The notes under the pieces: generated by a model
Database searches by the model: none
The model's input: only the letters and a program-made list of their open reading frames with translations
Told to the model about the DNA's origin: nothing
DNA from: Pilatotrama ljubarskyi
Lineage: Eukaryota > Basidiomycota > Agaricomycetes > Polyporales > Polyporaceae
Assembly: GCA_022385805.1 (NCBI GenBank)
Contig: MU277699.1
Location: 1 to 64,000 of the forward strand
Reading direction: 5' to 3'
DNA: 64,000 nt
Shown here: positions 45,749-55,890 of the stretch, one piece after another
Numbering within the stretch: position 1 is the first letter of the stretch
Layout: every line of letters starts with the position of its first letter
Position numbers and translations under genes: made by a program

Positions 45749-47300
45749 GAACTCAGGCTCGTCCAAACAGGATTACCGAGGCTGACCGGTTGATCAGAGC
45801 ATTACTTTGTATTGTACACTCGTAGTATGCAACTCGGAGTCACGCGCACTGAGCTCGACACCTTACAGGTCCTGATACTTCTTGAAGAACTTCACAGTTG
45901 CGTCGAATGCACCCTCCTTCCCAGCCTTGATCTTCGGGTTGCTCTACGTCACCCCGAACCATCAGACATTGCACCGAAGCGTACATGCCAGCAGACTCCA
46001 CCTACCATGTCGCCACGCACCGCGAACCCATGGTTGCAACCCTCCCAGTACGTCCTCTCATATCCGGGCGCGAACTTGCCGCCGCCCAGGATCTCGTCAG
46101 CCTTAGCTTGAGCCTCCTGCGGGAAGGCCTGATCGGTCTCGCAGCTGTTGATCAGCAGAGGAGCTTTCGCCTTGTCGCGGTACTCCTACCCCCCCGCATG
46201 TATCAGCGTCTCTCCAAGAGTCGCAGCCACATACAAGAGAAGCGCACCTCGAGATCCTCAGGAATCTGGAGGCGCGACGGGTGCGCGACAACCGTAACCT
46301 TGCTCTCGCCCTTCAGAGCGAGGTACCACGCCGGCGGGGCGCCGAAACAGTAGCCAGTCGTGCCGATCCACGTAACGCCTTCAGCGCGGAGGGAAGCGAC
46401 GACCGCGTCGAGGACGGGCTTCCACGAGTCAGGACCGTGCCGCGCCATCCAGCCTGCGCGGTCGAAGTCCGGGCGGTTGAGCGCGTCTGAAGGGATCGCG
46501 TCGCCCTGGAAGAGGTCTGGCATGATCGTTCGGAAGCCGTTTCGCGCGAAGTCGTCTACGAGCAGCTGTAAGGTATGGAGAAGTCGGAGTGGTTCTCAGT
46601 GGAGCGCGCTTGGAAGGACAGTAAATTGTGCGGACCTTGTTGTTGACAAGCGGGATGCCGAATCCGTCCGAGAGGAAGAGGACGACTTTTTCTTTGGAAT
46701 ACTCTCCCTTAGGCGTCGCGACGTAGCATTCGACACCGCCGATCTGCTCGATCTTGCCTGGATGGCATATTATAACAGTTAGCAGATGGTGGTGATCATG
46801 ATGAGGAGTTTGCGTACCTTCGGGCTCGCCTTCGTGGCGCACACCTGCACAAAAAAAGCAAAGAGAGAACTGAGCATTCATAATTGCGCGCGGCCCTATT
46901 GCAGATCCCTGCCACTCCATACCTTTCACGCAATCTTCGCAGCTCATCTTGTCTTGGTTGTGCGAGGTTGGCAAGAGAAAGCCTCACACTTCACCCTATG
47001 CAACGCTCGGAAGGGAATGCACGCTGAGGGGTTGGACCCACTCCCAATGCCGATGCGGCTCTTCATGCGCCACTGCCCCGCACAAACCCGACTCCCAATT
47101 GAAGCCAATCTCGGCGCATTACTCTCATTGTCTGACCTGCGCGGAGGTTCACCGCTCTACCGTCCGAGATCGATATGCAGCCGAAGAGGAAGATGACCTT
47201 TGCGCGTACAAGCGGCACGGCACAGACGCGATCTTGCCCGCAGGGCGTCAATGTCTGCATCCGCCGAGCCTCGGCTCTCTCATGTTCATATCGCAGTAAT
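45749..47300. repeat. tandem duplication, unit 2 (contains DLH copy C)
   Basis: Second copy of the unit at 43668-45225. Its 5' flank differs at the promoter: unit 1 has CTTAAATAG (minus strand, near 44915), which is not kept in unit 2. Confidence 0.8.
45863..46947 (-). CDS. dienelactone hydrolase family protein (copy C, intact)
   Basis: Alpha/beta hydrolase that in its best-known members opens dienelactones during aromatic degradation. Six exons, 46923-46947, 46818-46844, 46636-46757, 46248-46565, 46006-46185 and 45863-45943, give 250 aa, the usual family length. It starts MSCEDCVKG. The fold markers are GGVECYVATP, LFLSDGFGIPLVNNKLLVDDFA and PDLFQGDA. The catalytic triad is visible: Cys in TTGYCFGAPPAW, Asp in INSCETDQAFP, and His in EGCNHGFAVRGD. 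There is no signal peptide, so it should be cytosolic. It is the only undamaged member of a three-copy array. An ATG 27 bp upstream (46974) is also in frame. Confidence 0.93.
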
Positions 47301-47393
47301 TGGTCCATCGCAGCTATCGATGAAGCATCCAGAAGCTCCTCCGTCCGAAAACGCTGCAGATCTCGGTCATTCAAAGCGTCAGCAAATAAGCGC

Positions 47394-49605
47394 TCAATAC
47401 ACGCCCGCGCGGTCGAGCACCCGAATCTCGCCCTTGCGCGTGCCTACAGCGATGAGGCCCGTAGCTTCGGCGAACGCTATGTGCGTGATATCGTCTGCAG
47501 TGGCCAATCCAAAATAAGCATACGCAGCGGGTGTGGGCAATACAGTACAGCCAGAGAAGAGAGAGACGCACCGCGCAGATCGTATGAGTTCACCTCGTAC
47601 ACCTCCCGCCCTTCGATCGCCCCTGCACGACCCCAATTCAAAGATGATGGGCCCGCGATATTCTCTTCGCCCAAAGTAGGCTCGCCGTTCCCCGCTTGAG
47701 ATGCGCTCTCCTGCGCTTGTCCTCTTTCATCATCGTCTTCAGAGCCTGTCCGGAGAGGACCGACAGCGTTAAATCCGTACACGACCCTCCGGACAGCCCC
47801 GCGCCTTCGCTCGACCCACACGCCCCGCTTTCCAGTAGGTCCAAGCGCGCACGCTGAGACGAATCCGCGCGTGCCCTGCGAGAAGCCGCTGCGCGGGAAC
47901 GTCCCTGTATGCTCTGGTGTTGCTGAGTTGGGAGTCGGTGTGCCGTCAAAGGTAGGGATGGGAGGAGGGGCGATGGGGAGTGCCATGTTATGTGAGGAGA
48001 GGAGCTGGATGTGCACGTCGATCGGGGTCGGAGGCTGGGGTGGGCTGTCGTGAGCGTAGTGAGTGAATGCGTGTGGGGAGCTGGTAGGCGTGGTTGGCCG
48101 TGAAGGGGAGGACGGGAGGGTCACTTCAATGGAGAAGTGGAATAGCCCGCGTAGGACGTCGAACGCGAGGAAAGAGGTAGAGACCTTTGCAGGTTCCTGC
48201 TCTCGAGAGGCTGCACCCGGGTGGAGCGAGGGACGATGAACGACAGGATGGGCAAAGGACGCCCCGCGAAAGGTGGTACTTGGGAGGTAGTGCGAATGTA
48301 CGATAGCGCACATGTGCTTCGTCTCCAGTCTGGATGATGAAGAAGCATAGGAGGTGGCGTTATCGCTTGGCGGAGCGTGCGTTGTGTCGGGAGAGGTTGC
48401 GTGTGAGTGCGGGTGCCGGTCGTCGTCGATGAGCGTACATATATCTATCGAGTGAGCCTTGAGGACGAGAATATGCCGTGAGGTGAGGAAGCTCGCTCCA
48501 ACGACGCCGTTCCACTGCACGTAGAAGCATGAGCACTCGATGCTCGGGTGGTACTCAGGCCGATGGAGACTCCTACCAGCTCTTCCTCTTCCTCGGAGAG
48601 CATATGCACGGCGGTACGTTGTCTCGTCGCCCAGTTCAACAGGTGGAAGGAGGACGGGAGGCTGAGGAGTAGGAGCGATCGGCTAGGGTCTAGAGCGCGC
48701 AGGCACAGTACGGGCGAAGGGATGGGTACGTCTGCTATGCAGCGGAACTGTACATCGTCGATGTCCGGGGACTCGTCCCCTGTGGGGAAAGTTGACGACG
48801 GCCGTAGCTGCACTTGCAGTACTTCACATAGTTCGTGACTGTCTTTGTTTGTCAGCGAGGGTAGGGACGATAGGGCGGGCACATGATGTTACCAGGAGAC
48901 CGCGACAGTAAGCAGATTGGTATCTTCGTCCAAATGAGTGATTGCAGATGAGAACGAGCCATTTCCTTTGATGTTCTGACTCGTACACAGGAGCGCTTTA
49001 TGCGGATTGTGCAGCACAGAGTCGAGGTCCCAGATCTCGACCAGCTTCTCGTGGTAGATGCAGAGCAGCCATCTTTCCAAGAAGATCTCTAGGGAGTATA
49101 TAGAGCGTGCGCCATCGTCGTTGTCGAATATCGGATCCAGCGCGCAGGATTGACGGTGGCCCGGGGCGAAGTAGTGCGTGCGGGGCGAGAGCCAGGTGCA
49201 TTCGACAGTGTGTAGACGCTGGACGATGGCCTCTAGATGAGTCGAGGGTATGTGCGTCCACGTAGAAGAATCGGCAATGTGGCGTGGTAATGGGAGACGG
49301 TGTCCCTGGCGTCGAAGGATATGGAGCCAGACGGAGCGGTCCTGTGTCGGATTGCGCAGCCGTCTGCATGTCTGGAATGTGCATATATCGTGTCAGGGCG
49401 TGTTCCTTCCTGTATAGTTGCCTGTACCTACCTTGCGCAGTGCGATGATGTCTTGGATATTGAGGTGATGTATGATCTGGAGCAGGATCTCGTCTGGCAA
49501 TGCAAGCAGAACGAGCGAGCCAAACTTGTCGCTGGCCATGGGTAAACCCGCCGCTCCGAGCTGTCCGTGCATGTCGCTGACGTCAAAGTGGGAGGTTACA
49601 ACCAT
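47394..49605 (-). CDS. F-box protein with beta-propeller-like C-terminal part
   Basis: Five exons, 49432-49605, 48893-49371, 48577-48838, 47572-48535 and 47394-47494, give 659 aa. An F-box is near the N-terminus, LLALPDEILLQIIHHLNIQDIIALRK, then TCRRLRN and WLHILRRQ after the first intron. The rest has beta-propeller-like strands typical of large basidiomycete F-box proteins, for example YHEKLVEIWDLDS and ITHIAFAEATGLIAVGTRKG at the C-terminus. A Pro/Ser-rich loop lies in exon 4. The intron between exons 3 and 4 (41 nt, ending TCGAG) is needed to keep frame. The start could be at any of three in-frame ATGs in exon 1. The protein is probably an SCF adaptor with unknown substrate. Divergent from the RTC4-like gene. 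Confidence 0.78.
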
Positions 49606-49917
49606 ATATGCCGTTCTGACCTATACCATGATCATGGTCTAACACAATGGTACCAAGTTCGCCTCACACAGCAGTCCGGCTTGCTCGGACTGTGCGCTGG
49701 TTGGGAGCAGCGTGACAATGTCGGCACGAGAACGTGACCGTGACTGGGACGCGTTGGCGCCCTGGGCGCTAGTCGCGCGCTTCGGCGCGTCTCCAGTCGC
49801 GTCGCATTCGCTATCCTCGCCTGACAGAGACACTGCTGCTTTTCTCTACGTGCTCCCCTGAACGCATACACTCTCGTCTTGTTTTGGTTTCATGCTTGCT
49901 CGTCGGCTTCGTCTGCG
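49606..49917. promoter_or_regulatory. shared promoter of the F-box/propeller and RTC4-like genes
   Basis: 312 bp between divergent starts. Nothing specific recognised. Confidence 0.45.
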
Positions 49918-52900
49918 ATGGAAGGCTTCAACCTGGAATTGAAGGCAAAGGGGACATCGTTGGACACAGACTCTTCCCCGGCCACACGCCTGCCTCAACG
50001 TCCCCGCAAGCCACAAGGTGCCGCTTTTGAAGACTTTGGAAGCGACTTTGCTAGGCGGAGCGCACCCCGCAGCGCGTCTCAATCCTCGCAGGCCTCTCAG
50101 GGTCGCAGCAAGCCGATGACCAAGCAGCCGTCGTCCAGCAAACAGGCGTCGTCGAGCAAGCCCACCATCATCGACTTCTCGTCCGATTCCAGCGAAGACG
50201 AGCTCGACTTTCTTTCCTCGTCCTCGCGCCATGGATCCGAGTCTCCCGTCAAGCTGTGGAAGCGACCATGCAAAGAGCCAGCGATCCGTACCGCAGACGC
50301 GCCTGTGCCTCTTGCCATCGACCACCACCAGACGGACCCGGAATACAAGCCGCTGAACTTCAAGACGTACAAGATCCCGAAGAAGAGCTCCTCGGCGTCC
50401 TCTGCTGCGGCTACCCCGCAAGCTTCACAGTCTCAGGCTTCAGGCTCCGCTGCCGGCCCGTCCTCTTCTGCTGCACATTCTCTTCCTCGTAGACCCCCTG
50501 CAACCTCCTCTTCCGAGAACCCACGGAACGAACCCGGGCCGTCCAACAGGAAAGGCCGTGACCATCCTCTTCGCGAACGCAGTCCAAACCAGGACCGCGC
50601 CCGCCCGAGTCGAAAATCGTACCTCCCCTCATGGGACAACAGCGATGAAGAGGACACCGACAAGGGCAAGGGCAAGGATGCGGATCGAGACTCTGACAAG
50701 ACTCCAAGGCCGTCACGCCCTCCTGCTCCACGGCCCGCATACAAAGGCGCTCCGGGGAAGGTCGGCAAGGCGCAGACGGTCGCGGATATCCAGCTCAGCT
50801 CGTCTCAAGAGAGCGACAAAGGCCAGGGCAGAGGTAAGGGCAAAGGCAAAGAGAGGGCAACGCAGAACGAGAAGAGCCACAAAGTCGAACACTCCCAGAG
50901 CCTCGTGGACGTCCTCAACTCTGCATATGCGCAGTACGTTCACAGCACCGACTCTGGCACGGCAAAGTACAAGGGGAAGGCTGGTGCGGAAGTGTCGACG
51001 AAGCCCAAGCCCAAGCCCAAGCCCAAGCCCAAGACGTATGCGGCCGGGAAGAACGACGAGAAGGGCGCGCAGCGCGAGCTTGATGACCCCATCACCGCGA
51101 TATTCGAGCAGCGGTCCTCCTCCCCTCCGCGTTCCGACAAGCCGAAGGCGAAAGCGGTGAGAAAGATTGAGGGGAAGGGCAAGCAGGGCGAGCCCCACGG
51201 CCCCATCAGCGCGATTTTGGAGACGCGTACTCCCTCGCCACCACCTCCACCCACTGTGAAAGCGAAGACCAAGGTGAAGACCAAGACCAAGAGAACGTTG
51301 AGCGAGTTTCCGATGGACCTCCCGCCCTCCTCCCCAGGCGCCAGCCGCGCCTCCTCTCCGCCTCCCAGGAGTCAACCCAAGAGCCACCGCGTCGTGCACT
51401 CAGAAGACGAGGAAAGCGACAGCGCGGGCCGAGCGCTGCGCCCGTTCCCGATGGAGACCCAACTCCTGGAGGTGCTGAAGCATGAGCAGGTCTCGCCTGC
51501 CAAACGGTCAGCTGCGGAGCGGGCGAGCGATGTCGAGGACCCGGGCGGGGTGAAGCGGAAGAGACCAAGACATGAGTCGCCTGATAAGTGCGTATATGCG
51601 CTCTCATATACGAAGTTGGTGTGCGCGGGAGCTCATCGTGCTTCATGTATAGGACTATGGACTCGTTCGCTCTGGACGACTCGGACTCCGGTTCCGACCT
51701 TGACAGTACGTACTCTCTTGATACATGGCCTTACGCGAACGCTCAATGTTACTGTGCTCGCCCTCGCGCAGTCTTCCTGTCCCCTACGGTCGACCCCAGA
51801 ACGCTCTGTCCCTGGTGCGATGAGCCCCTCCCCACCCACCCCACCCCGCACCTCCTCTCGCTCATCGCCTCCGCCCGGCGACGCTCCTACGCCGACGACC
51901 GCCCAAACAACCCGCTGGGCCTGCGCGCTCCGCCCGCTGTCTTCGTCGGCGTATGTCAGAGGCATAGGTTCGAGCGCGTGTGGGTGCCTCGCGCAGGTAG
52001 GCGGGGGTGGCCGACGGAGATCGACTGGGGAGCATTGAGGGGCAGGGTGGAGGCGTTGGAGGGGCGGTTGAGGGCGATTGTGGAGGACTTTGACGAGGAC
52101 TTTGTTCCGGGTGCGAAGCAGGTGAAGACGGAGGGGGAGGAGAGGAGGAGGCCGAGGAAGGAGAACGAGTTCTGGCAGGATGTCGTGCAAAACGTGAAGC
52201 AGCAGGGGTCCCGGCAGACCACCGGTGTGCGCGGGCAGTTCCAGCACTTCAACAAAACCCAACCCGGATAGTACGCTTCACCTCTATCTTACAGACTTAT
52301 AGTCTCGCATGCTTATCAACTCGCAGCTACGGCGAACTCGGCTACGTGATCATCCACCAGACCCTTTGCGACCTCTTTCCACCGGCCTCCTTCGACCCCG
52401 CCGCGGCGCTCCCGCTCACGCCTGCCGACTTTATCGCCCACGTACTCGTGCCTGAAGCCGCGCTCAACCTCATAATGGAGGATCTCAGCCTGAAACGTGC
52501 GGACGCGCTGAAGACGCTGAGGGAGAGCGTGGAGTATGGCGTGGCGATGTTCCCGGCGGATGAAGGTGAGGGCGGCAGAGACGGAGAGGCGGGACAGGGT
52601 ATCCTGAGTGTGGGGGAGAAGATCATCATGGAGAGGGCAAGGGCGAGGAGGAAGCAGCTCGAGGAGGAGGAGCGGCGGGAAGAGGAGGAAGAGGAGCGAA
52701 GAGCTCAGGAACGTGCGCCGCAGACAGACGTGGAGCGCGACATGGATTTGGAGCGCGACATGGACTGTGCGCCGCCCTCATCTTCACAGAGCACAAAACC
52801 CAAACCGCGTCCAGTCGTCAAGCGCAAGCCCCCTTCCTCATCATCCGAGAAGCCCAAGTCAACATCGCGTGCACGTTCAAGGAGCAAGGCCCCAGAGTCG

Positions 52901-53746
52901 GATCGCGAAGGCGTGATAGACCTTAGCAGCGATACTGGGGATAGGTCAGACACCTCGCGAGCCTCCCGTACTGTGAAGCGACGGCGGAAAGCAGCATGGG
53001 ACGAGCGCGAGCCTCAGTCCGAGAAGAGCGACGCGCCGACCGAGCCAGGGGGCACGACGCCCCGCGCGAAGCCGAAGCCTCGCCCACGCGCCATCGGAAA
53101 GTCAGCGAGTACCTGGTCTGCCGCTGCCGGGTCGGACCCGCCTGAGCCACTGTCATCTTCCCAGTCTGTGCCGTTCGTATCCTGGGACACCAAGCCAACG
53201 ACGCGTGTACGTAGAGGACAGACCGAGTTGTCCTTGGCTCCGTCGACGGCGCGTCCGAAGCCAAAACCTCGGCAGGTCAGCTTGAAGGCTAAACTGAGCT
53301 CTCCCGATGCGGGTCCGTCCAAATCAGGACCGAATCACCGGCATCCGCTGCAAATAGCGAGGGAGCGGAGACAGGAGCGGTGAGTGCTTTACTTTGTATG
53401 AGTATGAGAGAAATAGACGACGATGCTCATGACAGTGATGTGGATGGATAGAGTCGGTAGTCAGGGCGGTGAGTCGAAAACGGAGGCCAAGCCCACACCG
53501 AAGCACGCGGACGGGTGGCTGCCCAATCTACGAGCTGCTGCACCTGAGGAGGATGGTCACTCCACGGACGACGAGGTGTCTGAACGGCCGGCCGAGATGT
53601 CCGAGTCGGGCGTATTACGCAAGACGTCGTCGAGCTCGAAGAGTGGGAAGGGTGAGGCCGAGAACCAGTGGGGATGGCTATTGAGCGACGCCTCGCCCGG
53701 GAGCTCGCGTACGTCTTCCTTTGGAAACCTCGAGTATCCGAAGTGA
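49918..53746 (+). CDS. RTC4-like domain protein with long disordered arms
   Basis: Five exons, 49918-51587, 51653-51705, 51772-52270, 52327-53379 and 53452-53746, give 1189 aa. The first 560 residues are disordered, Ser/Pro/Lys-rich, with a (KP)n run coded at about 51001-51033 and two related blocks, PITAIFEQRSSSPP and PISAILETRTPSPP. The conserved part follows: TLCPWCDEPLP, NPLGLRAPPAVFVGVCQRHRFE, GWPTEIDWGALRGRV, then across an intron PGYYGELGYVIIHQTLCDLFP, LTPADFIAHVLVPEAALNLI and RESVEYGVAMFPAD. This matches the RTC4-like domain (yeast Rtc4, restriction of telomere capping). A basic/acidic disordered C-terminus follows. Nuclear location is inferred from its composition. The ATG at 49918 is chosen over 49879 because the latter extension is not conserved-looking. 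Confidence 0.82.
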
Positions 53747-53963
53747 ACTCCGCTGGTCCGTGGACTACTTTCAACTATAATCACTTCGTGTAATGTTACC
53801 TTACGCGTTCCTGCCTGGACGCCTATAATGAACGCAGCGTGATCTGCATCTGCAAAGCGACCATAGATCCCCATACTTGACAGCTCCACTGCGTGGACTT
53901 CACCTTGCGCGACAAGGTTCCATTAGCGAACTGTACAAGCTACAGAATGGAGTACGGATACAC

Positions 53964-55655
53964 TCAGATTTCTTCTATCTTGGAGTCCTCGTCGTCCGAC
54001 TCTTCTACTCTCGCCGCAGCGATGATATCCTCCCCGTCTTTCGCCGTGTCAGGGCCCTCATCCCGCTTGAGCAAATTGACTAGGCGCTCGACGTGCTCGG
54101 ATATCTAGAGAGGAGGCAGCACTCTCAGCCTCAGTCCTCCAAGCACGCGGTAAGCCGGCTCACCTTCTCGACTTCCTCGTTCTCGTGCAGGGCGCGGATC
54201 ACCTCGTACACTCCGTGCGTGCGGAGGTAGTCCCGTCCCCAGCGCGTCGTGCAGAGCAACAGCAAGGTCTCGACGTGCGTCAGGCGGATCACGGGGTCTG
54301 GTTCACGCTTCTTAGTAGGAGGCAGGAATTGCAGCGCGGGTGGGAGTAGCTCTTGATCCTGATTCTCAGCGGCCAGTAAGTCAGCGGCTCGTCCGGATGT
54401 TCTGGGACACTAAACTCGTACCTCAAGATCAAATTCTTCAGGACCAGCGAGAGGCAACAGCACGTATGGCAGAATGTCTATTGCCGGAGCTGCCACGGTC
54501 GAAGGAGGTACGGTGACCTTCTCTCCTTCCGCAGCGAGGAGCGCACGGTGCGCCGGTGTGTGGAACGCGCAGTTTCTACAAGACGGACTAAGTTCTCCAT
54601 GTTCTCGCACATGAAACATCAGACCTGCTTGATGGTAGATGCAACGCCTCCACGCCTGATGGTATCCTTGTGCTCGGTGAATGCAAGGAGCTTCGACAAC
54701 GGGTATTCCAGATCCACGTCATCGCCGAATGGATCTGCGGGTCTCGGCGTCAAGAAGAACATTCGACCTGCAGGAATCTGAATGTAGAAGAAATAATCAG
54801 CCTCCTGACGTGGTAGTTGCGGTGCGGAATCGCGCTGACCGTGCTAATGTTCGCAAAGACGCTGGCTAGGAAGTGCAGGTCTGACTTGCGTGTACGCTTC
54901 TCGAGATCCTGCGTCTCAACACCCGGTGCGGCCTTGACGAAGGCGTCGATCAGAATGGGTAGAGCAAGGACCTCCTTGGGCTCGTCTGCGGGATATGGCA
55001 CTGGCGCCGGGCAGGTGCCACATCGAGAATTGACGGGGAACCACTTAATGGGCGAGTTCGGGTCCGGGAGTAGTGGAACCTTCAGTGATAGGAGCACCGT
55101 GCATACGCTCGACGCTGCGCTGAGGTTTGATAGGAGCATTGACGCGAGGTCCGCGAGGATTGCTTGAGGGTTCTGCAGATTATGTACGTGGGCATCATGC
55201 ACTTCGGGGAAAGGCGAGGTTCAGTACCAATATGTACGACACAATGAATTTCAAAAAAGCAGGTTCTGACAGTGAACCCACGAGAAGCGAGTTGTCGGAC
55301 AAATTGACGAGAGCTCTGAACGCATCATGAGCGGTTGCCTGTTAGGAGGTCAGCAATCGTATTGCACAATCCTATGCGATTGTTTTACCAGCTGGTCTCT
55401 GCATAATATTTTGATATCGCGGATGAGGTCATTCTCTTGGATCTGCTGAAGTCCCCCACTTCGCAGACCAGTGTAGAAGATATCCCGATGAGGCGAACCT
55501 TTGGGCGTCTGACCCAGAAGATTCGCAAGGGCTATTTGCCGTACTTGTGGGTTCTTGTCCCGCAAGAACTGCGCGAGCTAAGTGCATAGTTCAGCTCTCT
55601 GTCCTTACATCCCTGCGATACTGCTCACCTCCTTGAGTTGGGCAGAGTCTGACAT
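53964..55655 (-). CDS. HGH1: Hgh1 family protein (eEF2 folding chaperone)
   Basis: In yeast Hgh1 is an armadillo-like cochaperone that helps fold elongation factor 2 with TRiC. Eight exons, 55629-55655, 55389-55577, 55228-55338, 54840-55172, 54629-54777, 54422-54575, 54164-54358 and 53964-54104, give 432 aa. Family landmarks in order are FLRDKNPQVRQIALANLL, LASMLLSNLS, FLASVFANIS, IPAGRMFFL, IRRGGVASTIKNCAFH, ILPYVLLPLAGPEEFD, LLLLCTTRWGRDYLRTHGVY and IRALHENEEVEK. The C-terminus is acidic. The intron after exon 5 must start with GC (gcaggt) to keep frame. Convergent with the RTC4-like gene and divergent from SPT20. Confidence 0.93.
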
Positions 55656-55890
55656 TCCTTCAAGTTCTTGCTGAAAGAGCCGTTTCCCACGCCGATGTGA
55701 CTTTGTATCAAGAGCGCTTATGGCAGCACTGGATTACGTAAGAGACCCGACGCGCTCGTGCTGGACCATGTTTGGCTGCCGCCACACCTCGTCCCCTGGT
55801 GCGTGCTCAAGTTCGCCCAGGATTCCCAGAGCCCACAACGAGCCCGACCACTCGCTCTGTGAGCCGTTTCTTGGCGGGAGTCATATCAAG
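55656..55890. promoter_or_regulatory. shared promoter of HGH1 and SPT20
   Basis: 235 bp between divergent start codons. An ATG at 55720 opens an in-frame extension toward SPT20 but would lie only 65 bp from the HGH1 start. Confidence 0.5.

Noticed and set aside
51001..51033. Hexanucleotide repeat as a possible CRISPR or satellite
   Set aside because: It is an in-frame Lys-Pro codon repeat within a coding exon. No CRISPR array is expected or seen in this nuclear DNA.
50713..51399. 228-codon minus-strand frame
   Set aside because: Antisense of the Lys/Pro/Ser-rich first exon of the RTC4-like gene.
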